Positions 48,371 to 57,241 of a stretch of 64,000 nt of DNA are shown here, in pieces. Positions within the stretch are counted from its first letter, which is position 1. Each line of letters begins with the position of its first letter. Both the position numbers and the translations under genes were made by a program. A model generated the notes under the pieces. The model had not been told where the DNA came from and ran no database searches. It saw nothing but the letters and a program-made list of their open reading frames with translations. Origin of the DNA: Anderseniella sp. (GTDB taxonomy: Bacteria; Pseudomonadota; Alphaproteobacteria; Rhizobiales; Aestuariivirgaceae); contig JANQOK010000016.1 in assembly GCA_028289645.1 (NCBI GenBank), positions 186,001 through 250,000 of the forward strand, written 5' to 3'.

Positions 48371-49300
48371 AAAGACATTGCCGCAGCCGCTTCCGCTTTG
48401 CGCGATGGTAAGCTGGTCGCGTTCGCCACCGAGACCGTTTACGGGCTCGGCGCCAATGCCTGTGACGGGCAGGCGGTAGCACGGATTTACGAGGCCAAGG
48501 GCAGGCCGTCGTTCAATCCGCTGATCGTGCACCTGCCGAGCGCCGAGGAAGCAATCAGGTTGGGCCGGTTCAATTCAGATGCGCTGAAACTGGCCGACAG
48601 CTTCTGGCCCGGCCCATTGACGATCGTGGTCGAGCGTGCCGATGACTGCCCGGTCAGCGAGCTGGCCAGCGCTGGACTGTCGTCGCTGGCGATCCGGGTG
48701 CCCGGCCGTGAGAGCGCCCGCGAACTGCTGCGGCTGGCGGGCTGCCCGGTTGCCGCGCCGAGTGCCAACATATCAGGCCAGATCAGCCCGACGACGGCCC
48801 AGCATGTCATGGCCGGGCTGGGCGACCGCATCTGGGGCGTCGTGGACGGCGGACGTTGCGAGGTCGGCCTGGAGTCGACCATCGTCAGTTGCCTCGGTGA
48901 CACGCCGGTCATCCTGCGCCCGGGCGGCGTGTCCCGGGAAGTCATCGAAGAGGCGCTGGGCAGGCCGGTTCTGCTGCAGACCGGATCCACCAACGACCCA
49001 ATCTCACCCGGCCAGCTGGCCAGTCACTACGCCCCCAATGCGGCCGTGCGCCTGAACGCAAAGGAAGCGCGGCCCGGCGAAGCCTATCTGGCGTTCGGCA
49101 AACGCGAACCGGAAGCTGACATCATCCGCAACCTGTCGCCGTCGAAAGACCTACGCGAAGCAGCGGCAAACCTGTTCGCCATGCTGCATACACTCGACAT
49201 GCTGGGCGCAGACAGCATCGCCGTGGCGCCGATCCCCGATGAAGGGCTGGGCGTGGCCATCAACGACCGCCTAGCCCGCGCCGCGGCTCCACGAGATTAA
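48356..49300 (+). CDS. L-threonylcarbamoyladenylate synthase (Sua5/YrdC family)
   Basis: 314 residues with both YrdC domain and C-terminal Sua5 domain. YrdC blocks: LVAFATETVYGLGANA, KGRPSFNPLIVHL, FWPGPLTIVVE, and APSANISGQISPT; the linker has SPGQLASHYAPN as in Sua5. It makes the TC-AMP used for t6A on tRNA. ATG 48356 and codons 2-5 (GPDP) lie in the right end of the inverted-repeat element; native sequence seems to begin at codon 6. Only a weak ribosome site (GGAT) is seen; a TTG at 48314 would lie wholly in the element. Confidence 0.93.
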   Translation: MGPDPKDIAAAASALRDGKLVAFATETVYGLGANACDGQAVARIYEAKGRPSFNPLIVHLPSAEEAIRLGRFNSDALKLADSFWPGPLTIVVERADDCPVSELASAGLSSLAIRVPGRESARELLRLAGCPVAAPSANISGQISPTTAQHVMAGLGDRIWGVVDGGRCEVGLESTIVSCLGDTPVILRPGGVSREVIEEALGRPVLLQTGSTNDPISPGQLASHYAPNAAVRLNAKEARPGEAYLAFGKREPEADIIRNLSPSKDLREAAANLFAMLHTLDMLGADSIAVAPIPDEGLGVAINDRLARAAAPRD

Positions 49301-49554
49301 CGCAGTGGTCTGACCACAGGTGCGCCTGTCATCGTCCGGCTCTTTAAAATACAAACCTCATCACGGCTGCTTGAAACCCGTTCCGGAAATTTGCCGTAGT
49401 GCACTCAATGGTAAAGATGAGCGGAAAGCAGAAGTTCGGGGCGGAGCGTGGAAGTGTCTGCTATCAGGAAAAATTATTGTGCCAATTTCTTAATGTTGAC
49501 TAGTCCGTTAACCAGTTTCCCATTATCTTCCTCGTCAGGAGCAAGTGTTTCATC

Positions 49555-50637
49555 ATGGCATCGGCAAAACAACTTATCGGTCTCATAAAAAGCCACGCAG
49601 AGGGTGATTCTGAACGTTTTTATGATCTCGCGATGCAGCTCTCTGCCGCTGAAGAGCAAAAAGGCCACACTCGCTTGGCCGAACAACTGCGGCAATGGGC
49701 AGATGCAGGAAAACGTGTTCCGGCTTCCCGCGACCCACAGATTACGCCGATTGCTGCGCCACGTGGTGACCTTGCGCAATTTCTTGCAGCATCATATCCC
49801 GCTGAACGTCTAAACGACTTAATCCTTCCGCGTCGAATCGAAGACGAACTTGCGCATATCGTTGTTGAAACCCGTATGCGAGAGAAACTTGAGGAAAGGG
49901 GATTGAAGCCGCGTCGACGCATTCTTCTTTCCGGTCCGCCAGGTACAGGGAAAACATTAAGCGCATACGCACTTGCCGGCGAGCTGCAATATCCGCTCTT
50001 TTCAGTTTTACTGCACGGCCTCATCACCAAATTTATGGGTGAGACAGCGCAAAAGCTCAAAATGGTTTTTGACGCCGTCATAAATACACGCGGCGTCTAT
50101 CTTTTCGATGAGATCGATGCGCTTGCAGCCACAAGAGGAAACGAGAATGATGTTGGCGAAGCACGGCGAGTTCTCAATTCTTTCTTACAGTTCCTAGATG
50201 ACGATACCGGCCCATCTATTGTTATTGCCACGACAAATCTTCCTGGCATTCTTGATCGTGCAGTTTTGCGCCGGTTTGACTTGGTGCTTCCCTACGAAAT
50301 GCCTGATCAGAACTCAATTAAAAGCGCTTTGGAGCGTAGATTAATTGGCTTTATACTTGAAAAAATAGAATGGAAAGATGTAATTGAATATGCGCTGGGT
50401 TTGTCAACCGCAGATGTTGTAGCCGCAGCGGAAGACGCCGCTCGGCGTGCGGTGCTGTGCGACATCGACAAGATATCGACACAAGACTTAACCGATGCTC
50501 TCAAACGCCGTCGCTCGCTGCAGGGATTAGGGGCCGACGACAATGGCACGAAACCTTCGACACTTTCATCTTCGCAATCTCGCGCAGTCACACCCGTTTC
50601 TGGCAAAGGGCGGCGGCGGGTCAAAAAGACCAAGTGA
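49555..50637 (+). CDS. ietA: AAA ATPase, IetA-like (ietAS pair)
   Basis: 360 residues. Walker A is GPPGTGKT (127-134), Walker B YLFDEIDA with Asp185-Glu186, sensor 1 IATTNLPG and an arginine finger region VLRRFDLVL. The N-terminal 90 residues are a helical adaptor, the C-terminus basic (GRRRVKKTK). A subtilase gene overlaps its 3' end by 95 bases. This pair is the arrangement called ietAS: on Agrobacterium pTi plasmids it acts as plasmid-stability toxin-antitoxin with the ATPase as antitoxin, and related pairs defend against phage. GC is clearly below that of the flanks, which points to transfer. Confidence 0.85.
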   Translation: MASAKQLIGLIKSHAEGDSERFYDLAMQLSAAEEQKGHTRLAEQLRQWADAGKRVPASRDPQITPIAAPRGDLAQFLAASYPAERLNDLILPRRIEDELAHIVVETRMREKLEERGLKPRRRILLSGPPGTGKTLSAYALAGELQYPLFSVLLHGLITKFMGETAQKLKMVFDAVINTRGVYLFDEIDALAATRGNENDVGEARRVLNSFLQFLDDDTGPSIVIATTNLPGILDRAVLRRFDLVLPYEMPDQNSIKSALERRLIGFILEKIEWKDVIEYALGLSTADVVAAAEDAARRAVLCDIDKISTQDLTDALKRRRSLQGLGADDNGTKPSTLSSSQSRAVTPVSGKGRRRVKKTK

Positions 50638-53008
50638 CGTTCCCAGCCGAGCCGCGCACGCACAAGCGTTGCTCCACGCTATCGATGCGCTCCCCGACAT
50701 TTCAACGGCTGAGCTCCCTGGTATCTATCTGGAAGTCCTCTCACGTGCAGATGAACGTCTGAAAAAAGACAGTCTCGATGCCAGCGGTTTGACACTCCTT
50801 CGGGTCGATGAAACCCCAGACCCCGGAGGCGCCCAAGAAAGTGCAACCGTCTTTGCAACCGCCAAGGGCGTCAAGAATCTGCGCAAGAAGGTCGATCAGT
50901 TCCGGACCGAAGATACGCCCGATCGGGAGAAGGACGGGGAGATCATCCCGGGCCGTCCGAAGAATGCCGACCTCGTGCAGAGCGTTGCGGCCATCATGGA
51001 AGCAGGTCTGCGGGCGCTTTGGCGCAGTCCGGCAGAAAAGTTCCCCGTCGCCGGTGACGCGACAGTCTGGGAAGTTTGGTTAGAACCGGAGACGTCCGAG
51101 GCCTTCATCGCCGCAGCGCCCGGCTATGGTGTGACGATCGGTGCCGATCGTCTGGCGTTCCCCGAGGATATAGTCGTGGTTGCACAAGCCGATCACGTTC
51201 AGCTCGCCCAAGCCGTCCGGCAGCTGGGCGGCGTGCGTGCTCTTGCCGCTCCGACGATCACAGCGGAGTTCTTTGATGGGATAGACGTTGCGGAACAAGC
51301 ACAGTGGGTTGATGAGCTTTTGGGTCGCACGACTTACACGGACCAGGATGATCCAGGCTACGTGACCCTTTTGGATACCGGCGTCAGTCGAGCACACCCT
51401 CTCATTCAGCCAGCGCTCAGCGCGGAAGATCGACATGCTGCCAACCCGGCCTGGGGATTGGAAGATGTAAAGGGTCATGGCACGGAAATGGGTGGTCTAG
51501 CGCTCTTTGGTGACCTGACATCGAAGCTGCTTCAGGCGAATCCTGTATCCGTTGCGAACCGTCTTGAATCCGTGAAGCTTCTGCCAGACGCCGGGATGAA
51601 CCCTCACCACCTCCTAGGCGTGGTCACGAGACAGGCCATCAACACCGTCGAGCAGGTTGCGGACCGTCGCCGCACCTTCACGATGACAACGACGACCGGT
51701 GAGGATACGCCACATGACGGCGCACCGACCTCATGGTCTACGGAGGTTGACCAATTGGCCGCCGGTGTCTCAGGAGAAATTGGTCAGCAGCGAATTGTCC
51801 TCGTCTCGGCCGGCAATACCGACAACTTCACTTTCGGTGCGGGAAACTATCTCGAACGGTGCGATCACGAGGACAACGAAATCGAATCGCCCGCGCAAGC
51901 GTGGAATGCGCTGTCGGTCGGTGCCTATACTGAGAAGACCGTCCTGCCTGACGGCGAAACGGCCCAAGCACTTGCGCCTTTTGGAGATCTGGCGCCCGCC
52001 TCACGCACCGCATCCTGGTCGTCCCACTGGCCCAACAAGCCGGACGTTGTCCTTGAGGGCGGCAACTGGGCGCTCAGCGCCATGCCGCCGCCGATGCGCC
52101 ACGGCTGGCTCTCTCTTCTATCGACCCATCACAACTATCCGGTGCGCTCCTTCACGTTTACCTTCGACACCAGTGCCGCGACGGCTCTGGCAGCCAAGGA
52201 AATGACCGAGCTTTGGTCTGACTATCCGACGCTTTGGCCTGAGACGGTCCGCGGTCTGTACGTTTCCTCCGCGCGATGGACACCACAAATGCGCACCCAT
52301 CTGCCGGTCGAACCGAATAAAGGGCATTACACGCCCCTCTTCCAACGCTATGGATATGGCGTTCCGGACATGACCCGCGCCCGCCGCAGTGCGTCGAACG
52401 CGCTGACCCTCATAGTAGAGGATACAATTACACCTTACGGGCTCTCAGAGAGGACTGGCAACGACGTCCACAACGAGATGAAGCTCTTCACTCTACCATG
52501 GCCGGTTGAGGAGCTGCGTGCACTCGGCAACGCGGATGTGACTTTGCGTGTGGCCTTAAGCAGCTTCGTCGCACCCAATCCGTCAGAGGCCTCCCGCGGC
52601 GTTCGATATCGATACGCGTCTCACAACCTGCGCTTTAAGCTCAACCGCGCTGACGAGAACGAAGCGCAGTTCTTGGCTCGGATCAGTAAAGCGGCCGAGA
52701 AGCCAGATGGACCTGAAAGTGACGAAGATGATCTTTGGGAATATGGCAGCAATCGACGCCATGTCGGCTCGCTGCACATCGATCAGCTGACATGCAAGGC
52801 GTCGGATCTCGCGCGGCGTAATCTGCTGGCCGTTCATCCGGTCACCGGATGGTGGAAGTCGAAGAAGCTTCTCGCCGCCGGATTGCCCTCTGTGCGCTAT
52901 GCGCTGATTGTCGAAATCGATGCTGAACATGTTGAAGCAGAGCTTTACGCTGAAGTTCAAGCCGCCGTCGAGGCGATGGTAGCTGTCCAAAATCTTGTCG
53001 TGATATAG
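50543..53008 (+). CDS. ietS: Subtilisin-like serine protease, IetS-like (ietAS pair)
   Basis: 821 residues, S8 family without signal peptide, so cytoplasmic. The triad is Asp278 (VTLLDTGVSRAHP), His312 (KGHGTEMGGLALFG) and Ser544 (DTSAATALAAKEM, in place of the usual GTSMAAP). A 270-residue N-terminal region and a C-terminal 250-residue region flank the protease. The start ATG lies inside the ATPase gene, 95 bases before its stop, and the N-terminus (PRHLRL-like basic start, AQALLHAID) fits the family. The partner ATPase probably holds or triggers the protease. Confidence 0.85.
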   Translation: MARNLRHFHLRNLAQSHPFLAKGGGGSKRPSDVPSRAAHAQALLHAIDALPDISTAELPGIYLEVLSRADERLKKDSLDASGLTLLRVDETPDPGGAQESATVFATAKGVKNLRKKVDQFRTEDTPDREKDGEIIPGRPKNADLVQSVAAIMEAGLRALWRSPAEKFPVAGDATVWEVWLEPETSEAFIAAAPGYGVTIGADRLAFPEDIVVVAQADHVQLAQAVRQLGGVRALAAPTITAEFFDGIDVAEQAQWVDELLGRTTYTDQDDPGYVTLLDTGVSRAHPLIQPALSAEDRHAANPAWGLEDVKGHGTEMGGLALFGDLTSKLLQANPVSVANRLESVKLLPDAGMNPHHLLGVVTRQAINTVEQVADRRRTFTMTTTTGEDTPHDGAPTSWSTEVDQLAAGVSGEIGQQRIVLVSAGNTDNFTFGAGNYLERCDHEDNEIESPAQAWNALSVGAYTEKTVLPDGETAQALAPFGDLAPASRTASWSSHWPNKPDVVLEGGNWALSAMPPPMRHGWLSLLSTHHNYPVRSFTFTFDTSAATALAAKEMTELWSDYPTLWPETVRGLYVSSARWTPQMRTHLPVEPNKGHYTPLFQRYGYGVPDMTRARRSASNALTLIVEDTITPYGLSERTGNDVHNEMKLFTLPWPVEELRALGNADVTLRVALSSFVAPNPSEASRGVRYRYASHNLRFKLNRADENEAQFLARISKAAEKPDGPESDEDDLWEYGSNRRHVGSLHIDQLTCKASDLARRNLLAVHPVTGWWKSKKLLAAGLPSVRYALIVEIDAEHVEAELYAEVQAAVEAMVAVQNLVVI

Positions 53009-53122
53009 TAGAGAATGGACATCCCGAATTGCCTTGGCGAACGGTACTTTGCGTCGCAGATGTCAGGCAGTGGACAAGTGCGGATGCCAGTCGATGCTCG
53101 TTTTTTGAACGATACTCCCCAT

Positions 53123-53683
53123 ATGATGGTCATGAACAGACGTAGCTTTATCCAATCGCTGGTTGCGGTGTTTTCGCTGCCTGCCAGTCCGACAGTGTCA
53201 TTGCGGGCCGCCCCAACTGCCCTTCCGGCGGCGGTGCCGGCGCAGGCACGGTCGTGGGCTGTTTACATGTCCACTCTGCACGGAGAATGCACGCCGCGGG
53301 CTTTGCAGAGCATGCTGAACATCCCTGAAATCGATGCGAAACGATATCTCAGCCGGCTGATTGCAGACGGTGTGCTCAAGCCGAACTCGCTTTTGCAGAC
53401 ATCCGTCTCCGACGTTGTGAAGACCATCGACAACAGCCCTTTGGACAAGATCAGAAACCGTTTGGACATGAAGGCGCAGGCTGAACCGGAACAGTCGGGA
53501 AACAGAGACTCAGCCGACGCAATCGAAAGCCGGGATAACCGGGCGGAATTGCCGGAGGACCTTACCGAGGTTGATCCACCAGTTCTTGCTGAAGATGAAT
53601 CTGTTCAAGAGCAGACTCAAGCATCAGAAGACGGGGCGGCGACACATGGTCGGCTGGCCCGGGCCGCCGTAGCAAGAGATTAA
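53123..53683 (+). CDS. Tat-signal-like hypothetical protein
   Basis: About 186 residues. The start MMVMNRRSFIQSLVAVFSLPAS looks like a twin-arginine signal. A middle region (CTPRALQSMLNIPEIDAKRYLSRLIADGVL, in two pieces) resembles a winged helix. The tail is acidic and then ends GRLARAAVARD, very like the end of the threonylcarbamoyl-AMP synthase four kilobases upstream (DRLARAAAPRD). I recognise no family. Start codon uncertain (53123, 53126 or 53132). Confidence 0.55.
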   Translation: MMVMNRRSFIQSLVAVFSLPASPTVSLRAAPTALPAAVPAQARSWAVYMSTLHGECTPRALQSMLNIPEIDAKRYLSRLIADGVLKPNSLLQTSVSDVVKTIDNSPLDKIRNRLDMKAQAEPEQSGNRDSADAIESRDNRAELPEDLTEVDPPVLAEDESVQEQTQASEDGAATHGRLARAAVARD

Positions 53684-53694
53684 CCTTTGGCGAT

Positions 53695-54576
53695 CTAAAA
53701 TTTCTCCAGGTGTTCCAATAACAGCGCGATGAACTTCTTCGACGGCAGGCTCAACTCTTGGGTACCGGAGGTTATCATGGCGGTTTCATGATAGACCGCC
53801 GGCCTGAAGGCGCGCCACGTCACGCCGTCCGACAGGTTTGCCTTGCCGTTGATGGGATCGACGATGGCGATGTCCTTGCCGAGCGCCACGACGTTGCGGA
53901 CAATGGCGAAATAGTAGGTGGACACATCACGCCTGATCTCCACATTGGCCTTCGAGACCAGGGCATCGAGCTGCCGGTCGACCATGTGATCGCCGGTGAT
54001 ATGGACCACGGACCGGCCCTCCAGATCGGTCGAGGTGATGACCTTCTTCCTGGCCAGGGGATCGTCTTCGTGCATGATGCAGACGCACTCCAGCCGGAAC
54101 AGTCTGGCGTTGAGCCCGGCAACGGGAACCGGCGTGTCTATGAACCCAATGTCGATCTGGCGGCCGCTGACCCATGACGCAATGCGGCGCGAACTGTGCA
54201 TGATGACATCGATCTTTATGCCGGGGTTCCGGCGCTGAAACTCCACGATGATCTTGGGCAGAAAATTGACCGCCAGGGTGCCGTTGGTGGCGATGCTGAT
54301 GCTGCCGGTGGAGCCGGTTCTGATTTCCTCGGCGCGCTGTTCAATCCGTGAGAACGCCAGCAACCCCTGGGAGACCTCGCTGCTCAGCTGCAGCGCTTCC
54401 TTGGTCGGTGCGAAGAACCCTTTCTCACGGTGGAACAGTTTGAAGCCGAGATCGGATTCAAGCTTGCCGAGCGCAATGCTGACAGCGGGCTGGGTCAGGT
54501 TCAGCCGTTCAGCGGCGCGAGACACCGACCCGGCCTCGATCAGGGCATCGAACACTTCAAGATGTCGGGTTTTCAA
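53695..54576 (-). CDS. LysR-family transcriptional regulator
   Basis: 293 residues. HTH in FDALIEAGSVSRAAERLNLTQ (two pieces, residues 9-30) with ALGKLESDLGFKLFHRE following; C-terminal effector domain. It is divergent from the oxidase/ABC operon, and the 112-base gap holds a perfect palindrome. It probably controls that operon, sensing the polyamine-like substrate or a product. Confidence 0.92.
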   Translation of the reverse strand: MKTRHLEVFDALIEAGSVSRAAERLNLTQPAVSIALGKLESDLGFKLFHREKGFFAPTKEALQLSSEVSQGLLAFSRIEQRAEEIRTGSTGSISIATNGTLAVNFLPKIIVEFQRRNPGIKIDVIMHSSRRIASWVSGRQIDIGFIDTPVPVAGLNARLFRLECVCIMHEDDPLARKKVITSTDLEGRSVVHITGDHMVDRQLDALVSKANVEIRRDVSTYYFAIVRNVVALGKDIAIVDPINGKANLSDGVTWRAFRPAVYHETAMITSGTQELSLPSKKFIALLLEHLEKF

Positions 54577-54629
54577 TTGCTTGCCTTTCCTCGATATCCA
54601 TAAGCAAAATGAATAAACACATAACCGGA

Positions 54630-54645
54630 ATTAAATTGATTTAAT
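54630..54645. promoter_or_regulatory. Palindrome ATTAAAT-TG-ATTTAAT
   Basis: A perfect 7+2+7 inverted repeat in the divergent gap of LysR and oxidase genes. It contains a T-N11-A spacing as LysR sites do, and lies 44 bases before the oxidase start. Confidence 0.5.
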
Positions 54646-54688
54646 CAACCGCGCTGCCTAGCGTCAATGACGGGCAGAAGGATGAACA

Positions 54689-56056
54689 ATGTTGCAACCC
54701 AACGGTAAAGAGGACAATCAGCGCCACGGCACCCGCCACGGGCCCGGAACAGAGCCCGCAGCGGGCTTCAAGACCTCGTCCTATTGGCTGGAAACCGTTG
54801 AACCTGCACCGCAATTGCCGACAGATCCGTTAAGCAACGTTGACTGTGTCGTGGTCGGTTCCGGCTACACCGGACTGAGTTCGGCGATCGAGATTGCGCG
54901 CGGCGGCCGCTCCGTGATGGTGCTGGACTCCGGCGACGCCGGAAGCGGATGCAGCACCCGCAATGGCGGGCAGATCAGCACCAGCATCAAACCATCCGTG
55001 AACGCACTGGCGCAAAAACACGGGCTTGAACGGGCCCGTGCCATTCGCTCCGAAGGCCAAACCGCTTTGGACTGGATAGAAGACTTCGTTGCCCGTGAGC
55101 AGATTGACTGCGACTTCAACCGCTGCGGCCGCTTCCATGCAGCGCACGCACCACGGCAATTCGAGCAGCTGGTCGAGCAAAGCAAGGAACTGCGCAGCGA
55201 AGGTATCGAGGCGCAGGTCGTCACCCGGCACGAACAGCACGCCGAACTGGGAACCGACGCCTACTATGGCGGCGTGGTGTTTCCGAGGCACGCCAGCGTA
55301 AACGCTGCAAGACTGCATCGCGGCTTTCTGCAGGCCGCACTCGGTGCCGGCGTGCATGTCACGCCAAACTGCGCCGTGACCGGCATCACGAAGACCCGGG
55401 ACGGCTTTGACGTCGAGACGGAACGCGGTGCCGTCAGCGCACGTGATGTGGTGGTGGCGACCAACGGCTACACGTCGGCCCTGACACCTTGGATGCAGCG
55501 GCGGGTGATCCCCATCGGCAGCTACGTGATCACGACTGAAGAGCTGCCGACAGAGCTTGTCGACAAACTGTTTCCCACCAACCGCATCGCCAGCGACACC
55601 TGCAAGGTGGTCTACTACTACCGCGCAACACCGGACCGCAAACGCATCATGTTCGGTGGCCGGGTGACGGCTTCCGAGACCGATCCAGCCAAGAGTGCGC
55701 CGAAGCTGTTCGATGACATGTGCAGGATATTCCCCGAATTGCGGAGTTACGGGATTTCCCACGCCTGGCAGGGCACGGTAGCCTACAGTTTCGATGAACT
55801 GGCCCATACGGGGGTGCAGGACGGCATCCACTACGCCATGGGGTATTGCGGTTCAGGCGTGTCCATGGCCGGATATCTTGGTATGCGCATGGGGCAGAAG
55901 GTATTGGGCAGGAGAGAGGGCCGCACTGCTTTTGACGGCCTGCCGTTTCCCACCCGCCCGCTTTATTCCGGAAAGCCGTGGTTCCTGCCTGCTGCGGTCG
56001 CCTGGTATCGCTGGCAGGACCGCCGGCAACACAGGAAGGCGGCTGCGATGGCTTGA
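54689..56056 (+). CDS. FAD-dependent oxidoreductase (PuuB-like, DAO family)
   Basis: 455 residues. The FAD fold is DCVVVGSGYTGLSSAIEIA near residue 52, with GCSTRNGGQISTS after it. YWLETVEP before the fold and GYCGSGVSMAGYLGMRMG near the end are typical of the gamma-glutamylputrescine oxidase group. It oxidises an amine with oxygen, releasing aldehyde, ammonia and peroxide. The binding protein and ABC genes follow, so the oxidase likely works on the imported amine or its glutamylated form. Confidence 0.9.
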   Translation: MLQPNGKEDNQRHGTRHGPGTEPAAGFKTSSYWLETVEPAPQLPTDPLSNVDCVVVGSGYTGLSSAIEIARGGRSVMVLDSGDAGSGCSTRNGGQISTSIKPSVNALAQKHGLERARAIRSEGQTALDWIEDFVAREQIDCDFNRCGRFHAAHAPRQFEQLVEQSKELRSEGIEAQVVTRHEQHAELGTDAYYGGVVFPRHASVNAARLHRGFLQAALGAGVHVTPNCAVTGITKTRDGFDVETERGAVSARDVVVATNGYTSALTPWMQRRVIPIGSYVITTEELPTELVDKLFPTNRIASDTCKVVYYYRATPDRKRIMFGGRVTASETDPAKSAPKLFDDMCRIFPELRSYGISHAWQGTVAYSFDELAHTGVQDGIHYAMGYCGSGVSMAGYLGMRMGQKVLGRREGRTAFDGLPFPTRPLYSGKPWFLPAAVAWYRWQDRRQHRKAAAMA

Positions 56057-56121
56057 GCACAGCGCAGATAATTGAAATGATCGCATAAACCAGACCAAAT
56101 CACAGGAGAGGAGTACTAAAG

Positions 56122-57177
56122 ATGAATATCAAGCAACTGGCCATGGGAACAGCCATGGCACTGGTGATGACCGGCGCCGCACATGCCGAGCCAATCACGG
56201 TGGTTTCATGGGGCGGCAGTTACGGAGAAGCGCAGGACAAGGCGTTGTTCACCGATGCATCCAAGAACAGCGGTATCGAAATCGTCCGGGAATCCGGTGC
56301 CAGCATGTCGAAAGCCTGCCTGCAGGTTGAGTCAGGTTCGGTCACCTGGGACCTGGTGGTCACCGGTTCTGGTGGCGCTGCGGCGGCCGCCGCCAAGGGG
56401 TGCCTGGAAAAGATCGACTTCAATGTCGTCGATGTCAGCGATTTCTACAAGAACACGTACACCGACTACTGCGTCGGTTCCGATGTCTTCGCGACCGTCA
56501 TGTCCTGGAACACCGACAAGTATGGCGAACCCGGCAGCGAGGGTGCCCCCAAATCCTGGGCGGATTTCTTTGACGTCGAGAAGTTCCCCGGCACCCGGGC
56601 CTACCGGGCCAACAATGTGGACGGTGCCCTGGAACCTGCGCTGATGGCGGACGGCGTGCCGGCAGACCAGGTCTACGAAGTGCTGTCCACCCGGGAAGGC
56701 AAACAGCGGGCCATCGACAAGATCCGCAAGCTGAAGCCGCATATCGCCGTGTTCTGGGGCTCCGGCGCGCAACAGGCGCAATTGATGAAGGATGCCGAAG
56801 TGGACATGACCACCGGCTGGAACGGGCGCTTTGACAACGCCAAGAAAGACGGCGCCAAGGTCGGTTACACCTTCAACCAGGCACTGCTCGACTATGACTG
56901 CTTCGCCATGCCGAAGGGCGCGCCGAACAAGGATACGGCGATGAAGTTCCTGGCGGAAATCTCCAAGCCCGAATACCAGGCCAACCTGCCGTTCCACATC
57001 ACCTATGGCCCAACCAACAAGAAGGCCTATGAGGTGACAACGGCACCGAAGGAACTGATCGAGGCACTGCCGTCGCATCCGAACAATGTGCCGAAAATGC
57101 TGCCGGTCAGCCTGGAATGGTATGCCAAGCACCGCGAAGAAGCTCTGGAAATGTACATGGAACTTCTCAGCGAATAA
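56122..57177 (+). CDS. ABC transporter substrate-binding protein (polyamine type)
   Basis: 351 residues with a signal peptide ending AHAEP (residue about 22). The body is of the PotD/PotF class: ITVVSWGGSYGEAQ at the mature start, then VFWGSGAQQAQLMKDAEVDM. The cysteines at GCLEK and YDCFAMP are unusual. GGAGAGGAG precedes the ATG. It is followed by ATPase and two permease genes, a complete importer. Confidence 0.92.
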   Translation: MNIKQLAMGTAMALVMTGAAHAEPITVVSWGGSYGEAQDKALFTDASKNSGIEIVRESGASMSKACLQVESGSVTWDLVVTGSGGAAAAAAKGCLEKIDFNVVDVSDFYKNTYTDYCVGSDVFATVMSWNTDKYGEPGSEGAPKSWADFFDVEKFPGTRAYRANNVDGALEPALMADGVPADQVYEVLSTREGKQRAIDKIRKLKPHIAVFWGSGAQQAQLMKDAEVDMTTGWNGRFDNAKKDGAKVGYTFNQALLDYDCFAMPKGAPNKDTAMKFLAEISKPEYQANLPFHITYGPTNKKAYEVTTAPKELIEALPSHPNNVPKMLPVSLEWYAKHREEALEMYMELLSE

Positions 57178-57241
57178 GTACACGGTATAGTCGATTGCCG
57201 GGCGGTCATGCCGCCCGGCGATCATTTTTGAGGCTTCAGTA

